Assembly (NCBI GenBank): GCA_013400975.1
Contig: WBMZ01005336.1
Coordinates: 121,164 to 185,163 of the forward strand
Length of the DNA: 64,000 nucleotides
Source of the DNA: Atrichornis clamosus
Lineage: Eukaryota > Chordata > Aves > Passeriformes > Menuridae
Direction of reading: 5' to 3'
The notes under the pieces were generated by a model. The model did not search any database. It was not told the origin of the DNA and saw nothing but the letters and a program-made list of their open reading frames with translations. The translations under genes and the position numbers were made by a program. Positions 24,101-35,655 of this stretch are shown here, piece after piece. How positions within the stretch are numbered: the first letter of the stretch is position 1; each line of letters opens with the position of its first letter.

Positions 24101-25860
24101 GCAATGTTTATCTTTGTACTACAGTTACTGTGGAAATCTTGGCTTTGTGGGTAGAAAATAACTGAGATATTACATTAAAAATGCCCCTCTGGTGCTGCTC
24201 TGCATGGAAACAAAGTGGTCAGCACCAGCATGTGGAAGGTCTCATTGCATCCCCACATGGGGTAGGGGAGATGGGGAAGGAAGGGGTCTCTCCATCTGTG
24301 GGATATTCCCTGAATCTTTAACTCACTGGGAATCCCAGTCTCCACCCCAGTTCTGCCTGAGCATCCCATCCTCTCCCTGCAGGCACCTCCTCCTCTGTGG
24401 ACAGCTGGTTCGGAGAGCTAAGGCAGCAAAAAAACATCCCAAACAAGCAAATATTTTCCCAGTGGTTCATTTCCCTGAACCCACTCACCCCAGGGTGAGC
24501 TGTGCATCAGTCCCTGCAAGGCAAGGACTCGGAACACACAGCTGGAAGACAGGGACAAGCGGGATTTTGGAGCCTGGGCTGATTTGCACTGGTTTCACTA
24601 GGACCAAATGACTCTGTAACCCTGCTGAGAGCTCAGTCCCCACAGCAAAGAGGCACGGAGGGCACATGTGCATCTTTGCAGCCAGCACCCCAAACCTGAT
24701 GCCTGTCTGCTCCAGGTACCTGCCTCAAAATATTGTCTACCTGCAAAAAAACCCTCCTCCAGCCCTGTACTGCTGAAAAATATACAGGCAGCTGCTGGCA
24801 AAGGACAGAGGGAAAAAGAAATTGAAAGATAAATACTCCAAATCTGACACAGGCAGTGTCTCTTGGCCACAGCACAGCAGAAGCAGCAGTTCATGTCTCT
24901 GCCCTCCCTTTATTTGGGATAAAACAGCTTTAGCAAGCAGCTGAAAAGATGCTGGGACCAGATACCCAGTAACCCCCACAGCCCATTCAGTGGGAGCCCA
25001 GCACTTGCACTCACCAGAACTTGTTGTTCACCCCTGGGAGACAATGCCAACCCAAAAGCCTCTGGATTTGACCTCTTTCAGCTCCTTCTCTGGTGGGAAA
25101 GCACTTGGGCACCACACAGGCATGAAGTGGGTGAACAGCACGTTGGGATGCTTGTGCAAAGCAGGCAGCTCCTCGGCATCTGTGAACAGGGCACATCTTG
25201 ACTGCATCTTTTCAGATAAAAGCTTGGATCCCCTCCTCGCCTCCATCCTCCTCCCCACCCCCAGTGTTTACTGCCCTCAGACTCTGATTTAGGTGGTTTA
25301 CTGTGGCTTTCATCTGAGTGCATCAGCATTTTTAAATTAGTCACAGGTGACTCACAGGGTTACAAGAATAATGTTAAATTGCCAGACATACACAGCCCAT
25401 ATACTTTATTACCTCATTTTTGTATCTTCTTTATGGTCTGTGATAGCAATGACCTTATAGTCTGTGGCTGAAGAGCCAGTTAAACTTGTTCTCTGTCAAA
25501 ACAGTAATTAAAAAATTCCTGTAGGGTAGGAAGCAAACCTTTATTCTCCAGTATATTTCTCCTTCCAACAAGGCTCCTGAACGAAGCTCAGTGAGCAACA
25601 GAAGACAATGTGCACAAAAGTCTCTTATGAACACTCTTATCAGCCAGGCAGTGCTCATTCATCTGCATTAATATTTTAAATAAATATGTATTAGGCTTAA
25701 AGACGTACCATGCATGTCAGAGTCAGAAACATACAGCAGTTTCTCTTTGGCTGATGAGGAAAATTTGAGAAGTAGAAAAGTGAAAAGAAAAAGGATAAAT
25801 GCATTAAATACATTTAGCAAATAGTTGGTATTTTTCTTGCTTTTAAATGAAGATTGCAGC
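21101..25860. other. Unique noncoding sequence, no gene recognised
   Basis: Mixed-composition DNA with AT-rich parts (21850-22800) and GC-richer parts (23000-25300). Donor-like strings occur at about 21634 (GGGGTAAGTTT) and 22836 (CTCAGGTAAGGC), but no matched acceptors or coding frames accompany them. Open frames of up to 139 codons carry no recognisable motif. Confidence 0.5.
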
Positions 25861-25866
25861 TTTGTA

Positions 25867-25950
25867 TCTCCTTTTTTTTTTTAATCCCCTTCTTTTTCTA
25901 ATTTTGCATCAGTTCAGTTAGAGGAAAGGAGAATAAAAAGGAAGGGAAAA
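25867..25950. repeat. Pyrimidine tract facing purine tract, imperfect inverted repeat
   Basis: 25867-25898 is almost pure pyrimidine on the plus strand (T10 run, CCCCTTCTTTTTC). After a gap of about 22 bases, 25921-25950 is 30 bases with a single pyrimidine. The cores CCCCTTCTTTTTC and AAAAAGGAAGGGA are near reverse complements, so a hairpin or triplex is possible. A further purine-rich stretch follows at 25981-26015. This is probably low-complexity drift rather than a functional element. Confidence 0.5.
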
Positions 25951-26060
25951 TACAATATCTGAGGAAATTTTGGCAGTTGAGGTAATGAAAGAAATAGGAA
26001 AGAAAATAGAAAATTTAATTATTTGTTGAGGAAGGGAGAGGTATCAATTATGGGAGACCA

Positions 26061-27110
26061 CCTCGAAAAAGCAGTGGAGACAACACTGATAATATTTTAC
26101 CCCACTATTTTCCCTGCTCTGATATTATAGACATCATCCTTCTCCCTCCTCCCCTTCCCCAAAAAAACCCAAAACCCACAACTTTTCCCTTGGGAAGGTA
26201 GGTCACATCCAATTTTCCAGCACATGGACCTCACTGGGTACCAGGTGTTTTTATTACTGGTTAGAAACAAATTCCCAGAAGCCATAGAAGTGCTGGATGA
26301 ATCTCATCTTTCTCTTTCTCTCTTCCCTCCCCATTCAAATTCCTTTTATTGGTGTCATTTACAGGTTACTAACCAAGTTGAAACATTCAAGCTGAAAGTC
26401 CAGCCGTTAAAAAGCAGCAAGGCATTCAGAGCCTGCTTCCCGTGCAATTTTTAAAGTGCTGCACTAAGGAAATGTTCAGGAGAGTGAAGCCTTGCCTTTT
26501 ATATATCCCAGCAGACTTACACTTTCTAATAGACCCATCTAAATCAACAAAGTATTCCCCAGCCAGGGCCAAGAGTCGGTGAAAATGGCTCGAAGGCAAC
26601 TGATGCAGCCACAACTTTCCACTGGAAGTTAATGAACTTTTAAAAACATTTTGGAAAGTGATGTATGCGCAAGGCTCCTCAGTGTATCACAGTTAATATA
26701 ATGCGTTCCTTTCCCTGGGGGAGACCCTGGCTGAGCTGTCAGCTGTAAGGTTGTTCTTCTGGAGCTTTTTTCTTTATATATACAATCCTCCCTCTCTCTG
26801 TGTCTCTCCTTTTGTTAGGCAAGGGAAGCAAAAGGCGAGCAGCTGCCTCTTGTATAAATTGTGTGCTTCAAAGAATTTGAAGGGCAAATGAACAGGGGGA
26901 AAGCAAAATCCCTGGCTGAGTGAACAGAGAGTCAGGCTGCTCACCTGGATGTCACCGGCAGCAATGAGCATCCTGGGGAGGTGGCTGCACACTCACCTGC
27001 ACATGAGGATGTCTATCCCCGTACCCACACATGGATCAGGAATCTCTGGCGTAAGGGAGCGTTGCCTCATCTAAATGGCCTCCTGCATCACAGCCCAGCG
27101 AGTCATGCAC
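26061..27110. other. Unique noncoding sequence, no gene recognised
   Basis: AT-rich, repeat-free DNA up to the start of the CR1 element. 26640-26790 contains a TTAATATAATGCG stretch and a TATATATA-like string (26774-26782). No exon, RNA gene or other element was recognised. Confidence 0.45.
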
Positions 27111-27808
27111 TGGGGAGGAGTGGCTGGGAAGCTGCCTGCAGGAAAAGGCCCTGGGGGTGCTGGTCAACAACCAGCTGAGTATGAGCCAGCATGTGCCCAA
27201 GTGGGCAAGAAGGCCAAAGGCGCCTGGCCTGTGTCAGCAACAGTGTGGCCAGCAGGGCCAGGGAAGTCATTCTTCCCCTGCACTCAGCACTGGTGAGGCC
27301 GCACCTCGAGTGCTGTGTTCAGTTTTGGGCTGCTCACTACAAGGAGGACATTGAGGGGCCGGAGCGTGTCCAGAGAAGGGAACAGAGCTGGGGAAGGGGC
27401 TGGAGCACAAGGCTGATGAGGAGCAGCTGAGGGAGCTGGGGGTGCTCAGCCTGGAGAAAAGGAGGCTCAGGGGCACCTTATCACTCTCTCCAAGTCCCTG
27501 ACAGGAGGGTGGAGCCAGGTGGGAGTTGGTCTCTTCTCCCAGGCAACAAGTGACAGGACCAGAGGAAATGGCCTCAAGTTGCACCAGGGGAGGATTAGAT
27601 TGGATATTAAAAATGATTTCTTCACTGAATGAGTGGTCAGAACAGGCTTCCCATGGAAGTGGTGTAATCACCATTCCTGGAACGTCCATAAGATATGTGG
27701 TTGTGACACCTGGGGACAGGGTTTAGTGGTGAACACGGCAGCACCGGGGTAATGGCTCGGCTTGTTGATCTTAGAGGTCTTTCCCAACCTTAATGATTCT
27801 GTGATTCT
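27111..27808 (+). mobile_element. CR1 LINE, ~700 bp 3' end with ORF2 C-terminal remnant
   Basis: This is the longest CR1 piece in the window. It runs from the last part of ORF2 through the short 3' untranslated region to an octamer tail (AATGATTCTGTGATTCT). Translating in pieces recovers the conserved ORF2 C-terminal order: a LGVLVNNQL segment, then [12 protein letters not shown] and [15 protein letters not shown]. The frame shifts at least twice (between about 27190 and 27210 and again near 27385), so the protein is dead. CR1 ORF2 encodes an endonuclease-reverse transcriptase; only the region after the polymerase core remains. The copy is 5' truncated, as most CR1s are. It is moderately diverged, so the insertion is old but recognisable. 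Confidence 0.95.
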
Positions 27809-28479
27809 CTGGTTTCTCCTTAAGAAACCCAAACACTCCCATACAGATCCAGGAGTCCTTCCTGGGACACTTCAGGACAGCCTGAAGCTCATCAGGTTTA
27901 TCTTACTGTCAGATATGAAACATAAGGAAAATGGGGAGTCACAGCCAGAGACTCGCTGGTCCAGGAGGCCACCACTGCTCCAGCTCCATCCTTAAATAAG
28001 GTCTCCTAAAAGATGAGCTACAGCATAAGCACAACAGCTTCTCTGGAGAGACCCCAGACCACCATCTCTCTCCAGGCAGCCCAATGGTCAGCTGTCTCCA
28101 GCCTTAGGAAGCTGACATCTACTTTGGGGGTGAATTTATTTGATCTCCAGATACAATCATCTATCTCTGGGTGTCTCTCTAAACTCTTCTTCCCACTTGC
28201 TTTCCCAACATGTCTGGACTCAGCACAGCTCTCTCCCAAGGTGCTATTTTTCCTGTCCCAGCTGATATTGCATACCTTTTTTAGCTGCTCTGAAGATTAT
28301 CCCTCTTTTTCTTTCCCCCATGGAATTATGGTGAGAGCTCATCTTGAGAGGTTATCACGATGACCCTGAAGTCATTCCTCAAGACACTGCTTTCAAACAC
28401 AGAGCTCGCTTTTCTGTAAGCAGAGCCTTGCATTCTTCACTCCCAGAGGGATTCCCTTCAATTTAGCTGGTCTAAAAGC
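27809..28479. other. Unique noncoding sequence between CR1 pieces
   Basis: No coding signature. The plus-strand frame at 28013-28363 (116 codons) has no domain. The segment may include further decayed repeat sequence that I cannot identify. Confidence 0.4.
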
Positions 28480-28800
28480 ATCCTGCTGAACCATGACCAG
28501 TTAAGTACACAATCCATATCTCTCAGTTTGAGCAACCCATATCTTCCTTATTTTCTCGCCTGCAAATTTCTGTGTCATCTGTAACGCCACAAAGTGTTCC
28601 TCACCCCTGTATCTTCTATATCGCTGCAAAATGACCTGTACAAAGCCTTAAACAGCGGTGGAGCAAGACCAATCTCCGAGGAAACCACCTCAAAATAGCT
28701 CTGCTCTTTGGAGTCATGGCACTAATGGCTTTCAAAATGCAGCAGAGAACTGGTCCACCTAATTGTTGACCCCTTTGTACTGCAAAATGTACACTTTCAA
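28480..28800 (-). mobile_element. Probable ancient CR1/L3-like remnant
   Basis: Strings such as GCAAATTTCTGTGTCATCTG, followed by CTGTACAAAGCCTTAAACAG, a GGAGCAAGACCAATCTC block and GAGGAAACCACC, follow the order of the reverse complement of the 3' region of old CR1/L3 elements. In consensus copies that region reads roughly: cannot-rule-out-in-time, residual activity, small sample, not valid, CCACTG. The similarity is loose, there is no surviving tail, and the assignment is from memory of consensus sequences. Confidence 0.35.
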
Positions 28801-28862
28801 AATCGAAATGTCATCGACTATCATGGGTGATGTTCCTTGAAGGATTTTATTAGCCATGTCAA

Positions 28863-29399
28863 CGCTGTGGTTTAGCCCCAGCCAGCAGCCCCATACAGCC
28901 ACTCAATCCCTCCCTCCCAGCGGGATGGGAGAGAGAATCAGAAGAGCAAAAGTAGAGAAAACTCGTGGGTTGAGATAAAAAGAGTTTAATAGGTAAAGCA
29001 AAAGCAAAATAAGGAATGAATTCACAATTTCCCACTGGCAAGCAGGTGTTCAGCCAAGCCCAGGAGAGCAGGGCTCCATCATGAGACTTGGGAGGACCAG
29101 TGCCATTACCCTGAATGTCCTCCTTTCCTCCTCCTTTCCCAGGTTTATATGCTGAACATGGCTCTGTATGGTCTGGAATATCCCTTGGATCAGTTGGCAT
29201 TGGCTGTGCTGTCCGTGCCCCCTCCCAACTCCCTGTGCACCCCCAGTGGGGCAGTCAAGGAGCAGAAAAGTCCTCGAGGCTATGAGAGCCTTGCTCAGCA
29301 ACAACAAAAACATTGGTGTGTTATCAACATGGTTTTCATCACAAAGCCAAAACACGTGACTATATCAAAATTAACTCTCTCCCAGCCCAAACCAGCACA
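28863..29399 (-). mobile_element. Solo LTR of an endogenous retrovirus (~537 bp)
   Basis: On the minus strand it begins TGTGCTGGTTTGGGCTGGG and ends CTAAACCACAGCG; I recall family members ending in CCACAACA, so the terminal CA has mutated to CG. Internal LTR signals are in the right order on the minus strand: TATAAA (29144-29149), then ATTAAA as polyadenylation signal (28985-28990), about 155 bases apart. A stretch reading TTATCTCAACCCACGAG follows the polyadenylation signal. The family is widespread in neoavian genomes; I do not assign a database name. No internal retroviral region or second LTR is present, so this is a solo LTR formed by LTR-LTR recombination. The flanking bases (GTCAA and CTTCC) do not form a target duplication. 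Confidence 0.82.
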
Positions 29400-32300
29400 C
29401 TTCCTCCACCCCAGCAAGGATCATGACATACCAGCAGGCTGTTCTCAGCCTGCCCTGACTCACCCCGTCTGAGAGGCATTCCAAAGTTTCCCCAGTTCCG
29501 AAGGAAGCTTTTCTAATATCTGGCAGGCAAACAGCAGAGTGAAATCAATAGGGGGAATTGAAGAAGATTATGGCTACAGGTCATTTGTTTACACAGCTTT
29601 GCTAGTGACCTGACTAGGGGAAAGTTAATATAAGCCTGCAGTTTTGAAAACCAGAAAATGTTCCCATGTTCAAGGAGTGCAGGAGTCAGAGCCTGTGAAA
29701 ATGGACATATTGGAGGAATGTCCAGGAGAGGGATACTTTAGCTTTCCAGTGTTAACCGTTCTATGCTGGGTCAGAATTCAATCCCTGAGCAAGACTTCAG
29801 CAACAAACTAGACCCTGCTTGGGGTATTCTGTTTCAAGGCAGTTTTAAATAAGAAGAAAATTCCTTTTTTTTTTTCCCTTAGCAAGCCTGTAAAAATACG
29901 AGACATTATTTAGATATTAGCATTTTAATTAAAACCTCTAACCACACTCTTACTGCATTCACTGTAGCACTGCACTCACATCATTCTCCATCTCTCCAGA
30001 ATGATCACATCCTACTGCGTTTTTCAGAAGTTTACACGAAATTTGCTGTCACAAATATTTTTCTGAATATGAAACATCTGGAATGGACAAATAAAGCAGA
30101 GTTATGGAACATCCCTTGTATAACACACTGTGCAATGATCCAATAAGCTACGACTTGTCTGTCTCTGAAAGTCACTGGGGAAAATGCTGGGATGTGATGT
30201 CTAAAAGCTCATCGGTGACTCAAAGAAGATAAACAAGGACCAGGTGTCCGTGGTCTCCACCAGCACAGGAATTAGAGACCAACAAGCAAAACTAACAGGC
30301 AGATGTCTTAAACAAACACAAGGATGTGGTTCATTAACCCACGCACAGTTGGGCTGTGGAGCTCCTTGCTGCAGGATGCTGTGGATGTTAGAGGGCTCTA
30401 AAAGGAATTAGACAAGTTCTCCCCAAATAATCCATCAGCTATTGGAGCCAAAGACAGTGCCTCAGATATGACTTATTGGTAAAGCCTTGAAGTGTCCAGT
30501 GGAAGTATTATATTTTTTTTTCCTATTTTTCAACGTTATTTTCCTATTTTGTTTCCAGTTCCATTCATCTAGATGGGCTAATCCAGCAGTCCTTAAGCAT
30601 TTTTGGCCTATTTTACTGTTTGATTTTAATTTCCCAGCAGGATTTTGGTACTCTTAGTGAAACAAATTTTGCCATTACCAAGAGAGTACAGCAAAAATCT
30701 ACCTAGCAGGCTAAGAAATCTCCATGGAGAGAGAGAAAGAATGATATTCCTATTGTTTTCATGAACTCATATGCCAGGGGGCATGAGCTGCTGCATAAGG
30801 CTGGAGAAATTTTACAAACTAGACACATTCCTCAAAGTCTATCAAGAGACCTGAAACACAAAGCTGCAGACACAGCTCTGTGGATAAGGAAGGTACTAAT
30901 CCACCTATCACCAGACATCAGGGAGGGGAAAGAGCCACCTCAGAACTCCTTTATTTCTCCTCTCTTCCCTGGGCATCTGCAGGGGGACCACGATGAAAGT
31001 CGAGATGCTGCACTGGTGGGCCCCAGGTCAGACATTTGAACCTGCCTTGCTGCTCAGCCTGGAAGAAGATGCCCTCCAAAGGGTTAAGAGTGGTTTCTGA
31101 GCAGCGATGCTGTGCTGGTGCCATATGGTCCTCATCATCTCCCTGTTACCAAGGCAGCTGCAGCAGAGGCACCTGCAGGTCGAGCCCCTCCTGCTGCAAG
31201 TGCCCAGGGACGACCCTGAGCCTACCTGCCTGCCAGGAAACACAACACCCAGCATCCAGTGGGATAAATGTTCAACCATCACCCCATTTCCACGTCAGGG
31301 AAATCACTGCTGTGACCAGAAATTGACTGTAACTCTTCAGGCCAACATTAGTGCTAATAAAGGTTTGTTACCCTCCTCTTGAGTTGTTCTTCTAACCCCC
31401 AGGTCTTGAGGACTACAGAAGCTTGAATAATATTTTCCTCAGTGTTTTTAAGTGAAGCCTGCGAGCAACTAGATTCTCAAAGATGAGGAACTTTGACTTT
31501 TTGGTTGCTCAACTATCTTTGTGCTGCTCTTTGTAGGATCACCATGTGGGTTCCATTCACCGGCCTCACTTTACGTCTTCCAAGGAAGAGGCAAGTCACC
31601 ATATTTAAAATTCTTGATTGACCCCACAGAGAACAATGTTAATATCAAATCCAGTTGTCTACTCTGGAGTGCCATGAACTTCTTTGCAAGACCTTTCTAA
31701 TTATTCGTTCACTTGATGTAAAATGTCAAGGTTTTGAAGCCAGGCTCACAAGGTGCCCAATTGTCTGTAAATAGTTTATGGTGGTCCCACTTCATCCCAA
31801 GAGGAGAACAACTTCATGGCCCAGCTCTCCAGCAAAAGAGCTGCTTGGGCTGGGTTGAAGGTGATCCCTGAGCTTGGATGGCTTTCAAAGGTTAATAGCA
31901 GAAAAAAATACCCCAACAGTTGCTGAGGAAATCTAGAGGTCTCAGCTTGTCCACAGGAAATCCACAAGTAAGAAGGGGAAACAGGGGGGCAGATTCCCTG
32001 GGAAATTGCCTAGATTTCTTTATTAAGAGAACATGGTGTTGTATATCTGACTTTAGCCCCAGCACAGTGAGCTCTTTCAGAGGGCTTGGTTTTGATGGGA
32101 ACTTCATTAAAATTCTTTTGGTGATGCTGGAGGGACTAAGGAGAAAGGCTCGGGTGCCTGTGTTAGACGTCTCAGCTGGGAGGCAATAGGCATGGTCCTG
32201 CACAGCCAGCACATACAGTCGTGCTCCTTCTGATGGTTAATCACAGCAGGAACCTGAACTGGCACTGGAAAGGCTCCCTCCTTGCTGCTGACCTGCCTGA

Positions 32301-32707
32301 GCTACCCCTTGACACCCTGAGACCTTCAGACTTGCCAGGCTTATGGTTTGAGTGCTGTTCTGCAGCAGTAAGAGAGAAAACTCTCCTCTGAACATCCAGG
32401 CAGGGCAGAGAACTGAGCATTTTCAGCTCAAGAAAGCATCATGCATCACAGGGCAACATTTCAGAAGCCTTGTTTTTGAAAATCTCAAGGTTGCCCACTG
32501 TCCTGTCGTTCTGTTTTTCTCTCATGCAGAGGCTGGTGTCTTGCTAGGAGTCCACATCACTCTGCAGTTGTATTTGCACAGGTCCGGGTCATACCTGCCA
32601 GCTCCACTTTGCCACCATGAGAGCTGCTGCTGGGCAGCAATGACAGCTGCGGCTAAAATGCTACTAACTTTGGAGAAAGAATCTGCCTTGATAACCACTG
32701 AAAAGTC
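29400..32707. other. Unique noncoding sequence, no gene recognised
   Basis: Mostly AT-rich, repeat-free DNA. Homopolymer T runs lie near 29868 and 30511. Open frames at 30761-31382 are short and overlapping. No splice pair or RNA gene was recognised. Confidence 0.5.
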
Positions 32708-33234
32708 ATGGAGTGGTTTGGGTTGGAAGGGACCTTAAAGATCATCCAGTACCAATCCCCTGCCATGGGCACTAGACCAGGGTGCTCCAAGCCCCATCCA
32801 ACCTGGCCTTGGACACTTCCAGGGATGGGGCAGCCACAGCTTCCCTGGGCAACCTGTGCCAGGGCCTTATCACCCTCTGAGTAAAGAATTTTTTCCGAGT
32901 ACCTGACCTAAACCTACTCTCTTTCTGTTTGAAGCCATTCCCCCCTGTCCTGTCACTCCAGGCTCTTGTCCCAGGTCCCTTCCTAGCTCTCTTGGAGCCC
33001 CTTTAGGTACTGGAAGGTGCTCTAAGGTCTCCTCAGAGCCTTCTTTTCTCCAGGCTGAAGAACTCCAGCTCTCTCTACCTGTCTCCACAGCAGAGAGGTT
33101 CCAGTCCACTGAATATCTTTATAGCTTCCTCTGGACCTGCTTGAAGAGGTTCATGTCATTCTTATATTGGGAGGCCCAGAGCTGGATGCAGGACTCCAGA
33201 TGAGGCCTCACAAGAGCAGACTGGAGGAGGGTAA
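32708..33234 (-). mobile_element. CR1 LINE fragment (~527 bp), 5'-truncated
   Basis: On the plus strand it starts GGAGTGGTTTGGGTTGGAAG, continues through GACCTTAAAGATCATCCAG and GCCCCATCCAACCTGGCC, and reaches the end of ORF2 (CTTTCTGTTTGAAGCCATTC, TTGTCCCAGGTCCC). The minus strand is therefore sense. The octamer tail is almost lost. About 25 bases are missing where the consensus reads GGGCAGGGACACCTTCCACT (between GCCATGGGCA and CTAGACC, near 32771), a private deletion. The minus-strand open frame 32870-33109 is the remains of ORF2's C-terminal tail, not a host gene. Confidence 0.95.
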
Positions 33235-33380
33235 TAAAAAAATAGTGACCTCTTAGGGGCTCCTGGAGCATGATCTTATATGAAGAGTCTAACTAACACT
33301 AAGCATAATTGTTTAATTAAATCATGTGGGCACAGTTGGCAGAGAGGCCCAGTGCCCAAAGCCAGAATAGCTCTGGGGTA

Positions 33381-33560
33381 TAGAATCATAGAATCACAGA
33401 ATGGTTTCCGATGGAAGGGCCCTTAAAGATCACCCAGTTCCAACGCCCCTGCCATGGGCAGCGACACCTTCCACTAGACCAGGTTGCTCAAATCCCCATC
33501 CAGCCTGGCCTTGAACACTTCCAGGGATGAGACCTCCACCGCTTCTCTGAGCAACCTGGG
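33381..33560 (-). mobile_element. CR1 LINE fragment (~180 bp) with intact octamer tail
   Basis: Begins on the plus strand with TAGAATCATAGAATCACAG, the reverse complement of about two and a half ATTCTRTG units, followed by the standard 3' end: GGAAGGGCCCTTAAAGATCA, GACACCTTCCACTAGACC, CCTTGAACACTTCCAGGGAT. It is in the same orientation as the CR1 ending 147 bases upstream, but it has its own tail and repeats the same 3' sequence, so it is a separate insertion. It is truncated after about 180 bases. Confidence 0.95.
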
Positions 33561-33823
33561 TGTCCCAACACGACCAGACTACCTGTAGCTGGATACCACT
33601 GCAAACCCAGCCACACTCGCACCCCTTCACTGGCCAGCCTTAAACAAATAACTACTTGCTAGAGCTGCCCTGTGCTCCTTGGAGACCCTTATCTTTAGCA
33701 GTGGCTGCAAAATCTCTGTGCCCACAGCACAGGCAGTGAGGCACAAGCTCACCCAGCACTATGTTTTTCTCAGCACACGTATTTCTCCCTCACTGTGGTC
33801 GCAGTGTTGGGAGCAGTGGGCTC

Positions 33824-33857
33824 TGTGTGTTTGTGTTTGTGTGTGTTTGTGTGTTTG
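33824..33857. repeat. TG/TTTG microsatellite
   Basis: Impure simple repeat mixing TG dinucleotides with GTTT tetranucleotides over about 34 bases. It is likely length-variable between individuals. Confidence 0.9.
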
Positions 33858-34159
33858 CACACCGCTTTGGAGAAAGCTTAGACCCCTGTGAACACAACCA
33901 CTGTGGCTGAGGCAGTGATTTGCCATCACTCACCACTTAAGCACAGCACCACCACACAAGCCTGGGAAATGCCACGGGCTAACAAACCACTCCAGGTCCT
34001 GCAGGGAGCTCGGTTACCTTTACAGTGCTGTGTCCCACCGCTGATTCCATTAAATACTGAGCTGAGCACTTCAGAGAGGAGGATTTTTGATGCAATCAAA
34101 TGCAGGCAACAGCATCTTGGAGGGCCGAAACAGCCAGGCTCAGCCTGACCTTTCAATCC
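33858..34159. other. Unique noncoding sequence, no gene recognised
   Basis: Repeat-free sequence leading into the AT-rich block downstream. Small overlapping frames on both strands (33888-34156) lack any motif. Confidence 0.4.
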
Positions 34160-34520
34160 TGCGTGATTGTAGCTGTGGCTCTGGAGAAGGATGAAGCCAA
34201 ATTAGTGATTTTCAGAAATGTTTTGCTGATAACGGCGATCGCTCTAAGTTCCTGAATGAATGCAGACACTGGTGCCCCACTTCCCAGATAAAAAGTGATT
34301 AAAGTCTCCTTAAGAGCTTCTAAATCTGCTCTTCAGAAATTCCATTAAGCAATCTAATTAGCTAATTCTATTAACTGATTAGGTGATATTAATTAGTTAA
34401 TTTAGGGGGGAAATTTATAAAGCTATCGAAGGAAATACAGAAAAAGGAGGGGGACTTTCGGCCAAGAGCTTCCTTTCTTCACCCCCACAGTGCCTTAATT
34501 GGAAATTTTAATTAGCCATA
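34160..34520. promoter_or_regulatory. Possible enhancer: homeodomain-site-rich AT block
   Basis: Contains two exact TAATTA palindromes (34355-34360 and 34390-34395) and further CTAATT, TGATTAGG and GTTAATTTA cores within about 60 bases. TAATTA is the classic binding core of homeodomain factors. About 110 bases upstream is an 8-base CpG-containing palindrome GCGATCGC (34235-34242) next to TGATAACGG, unusual in otherwise CpG-poor DNA. No repeat family explains the block. The density resembles developmental enhancers; conservation and activity cannot be judged here. Confidence 0.3.
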
Positions 34521-35640
34521 TGCTGGGGGTAGGGAGTTACTAATGGACCTCTACTCTCCCCATCCTCTCTCCTGCTAGTCATGTGTCTACTGGCAATTCA
34601 TGGTGTCCAAAGCAACTGTGGAGCTTGGAAGTTTGGCTTTCGGGTATGTTTTCTTCCCTTTTAGTCCAGGCCACACTGCACAGTGCACCAGACTATTGAT
34701 GTAGGGGATTAAAAAACACCCCAAAACCCTGGTGCTTAGGACAGAGCACCACAGCGACCCTCTGAGCATGGACCCATGGTAGCCTCCAAAATCATTTTTC
34801 AATTTACAATGCAGGCCCTGGGAAGCTGGCAATGCTCCTCAAGAGCTTTCCAGGGGAAAAGCCCTGGGCTGGGAGACCCCAGGCTTTGGTTCATACCGCT
34901 GCATAGAGTCTCCTGCCAGAGCATGTGGGTGGTTTAAAATAGGGGCAAGCCAGTTCCCAGGAACGTTCCCAGAGGACCTGGGTGAGAATTCAGTCCTGGC
35001 AGCTTTCTGCAGCATCAGCCAGATTGGAAACTTGGCCACCATTGCCACTGATACCATGATTTCAGCTCCTGGTGAATGCTGGCAGTGGTGCAACTGAGCC
35101 TGGAAATCCTCCTGACCTGTGAGGATGTACAGGAGCCCCAAACATGCCAGAACGACTCTCACTGTATCCCAGGTACACGTGAACCCAGCACACCAGTCCG
35201 TCACCAGTTCCACACAGACCTAACAGGGGGAGGCAAGAAATCCACCACACAGCTGCAGCAATTTCTCCTCCCCGGCACCCATGGAGAAAAGGCTCAACGT
35301 GCTCCAGGCACCTCTCTAAAAGTCTGTTCTACCTCTGCCTACAGTGTCCTTTCTCCAAACACAATGATTAATGAAGTACCACAACCACAGGGTCCCCAAA
35401 GTCTCCGTGAGGTGCTGAGCTAATCCCAGCCTCTTAAGCATTCCCACATTCATTATCTTTAATAACCCAGGTGGGCAAGGGCAGAGGTTGGGGAGCTGCA
35501 ATACGAGGGACAGGGTCAGGTGGCTGTGGAGAAGGTCCGGCAAGTCAGAGCCCCTGTGCTTGGGTCAGGAGCTTCTTGGGACAGAGTTATGTCATGCATC
35601 ACTTCTGCAGCACTGTGAGAGACTCTGCTCTGGGGTGAGT
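34521..35640. other. Unique noncoding sequence, no gene recognised
   Basis: No repeat family or exon recognised. Overlapping frames of 115-124 codons at 34839-35423 run antiparallel over the same DNA and show no domain. Confidence 0.5.
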
Positions 35641-35655
35641 TTTGTCACAGAGCAA

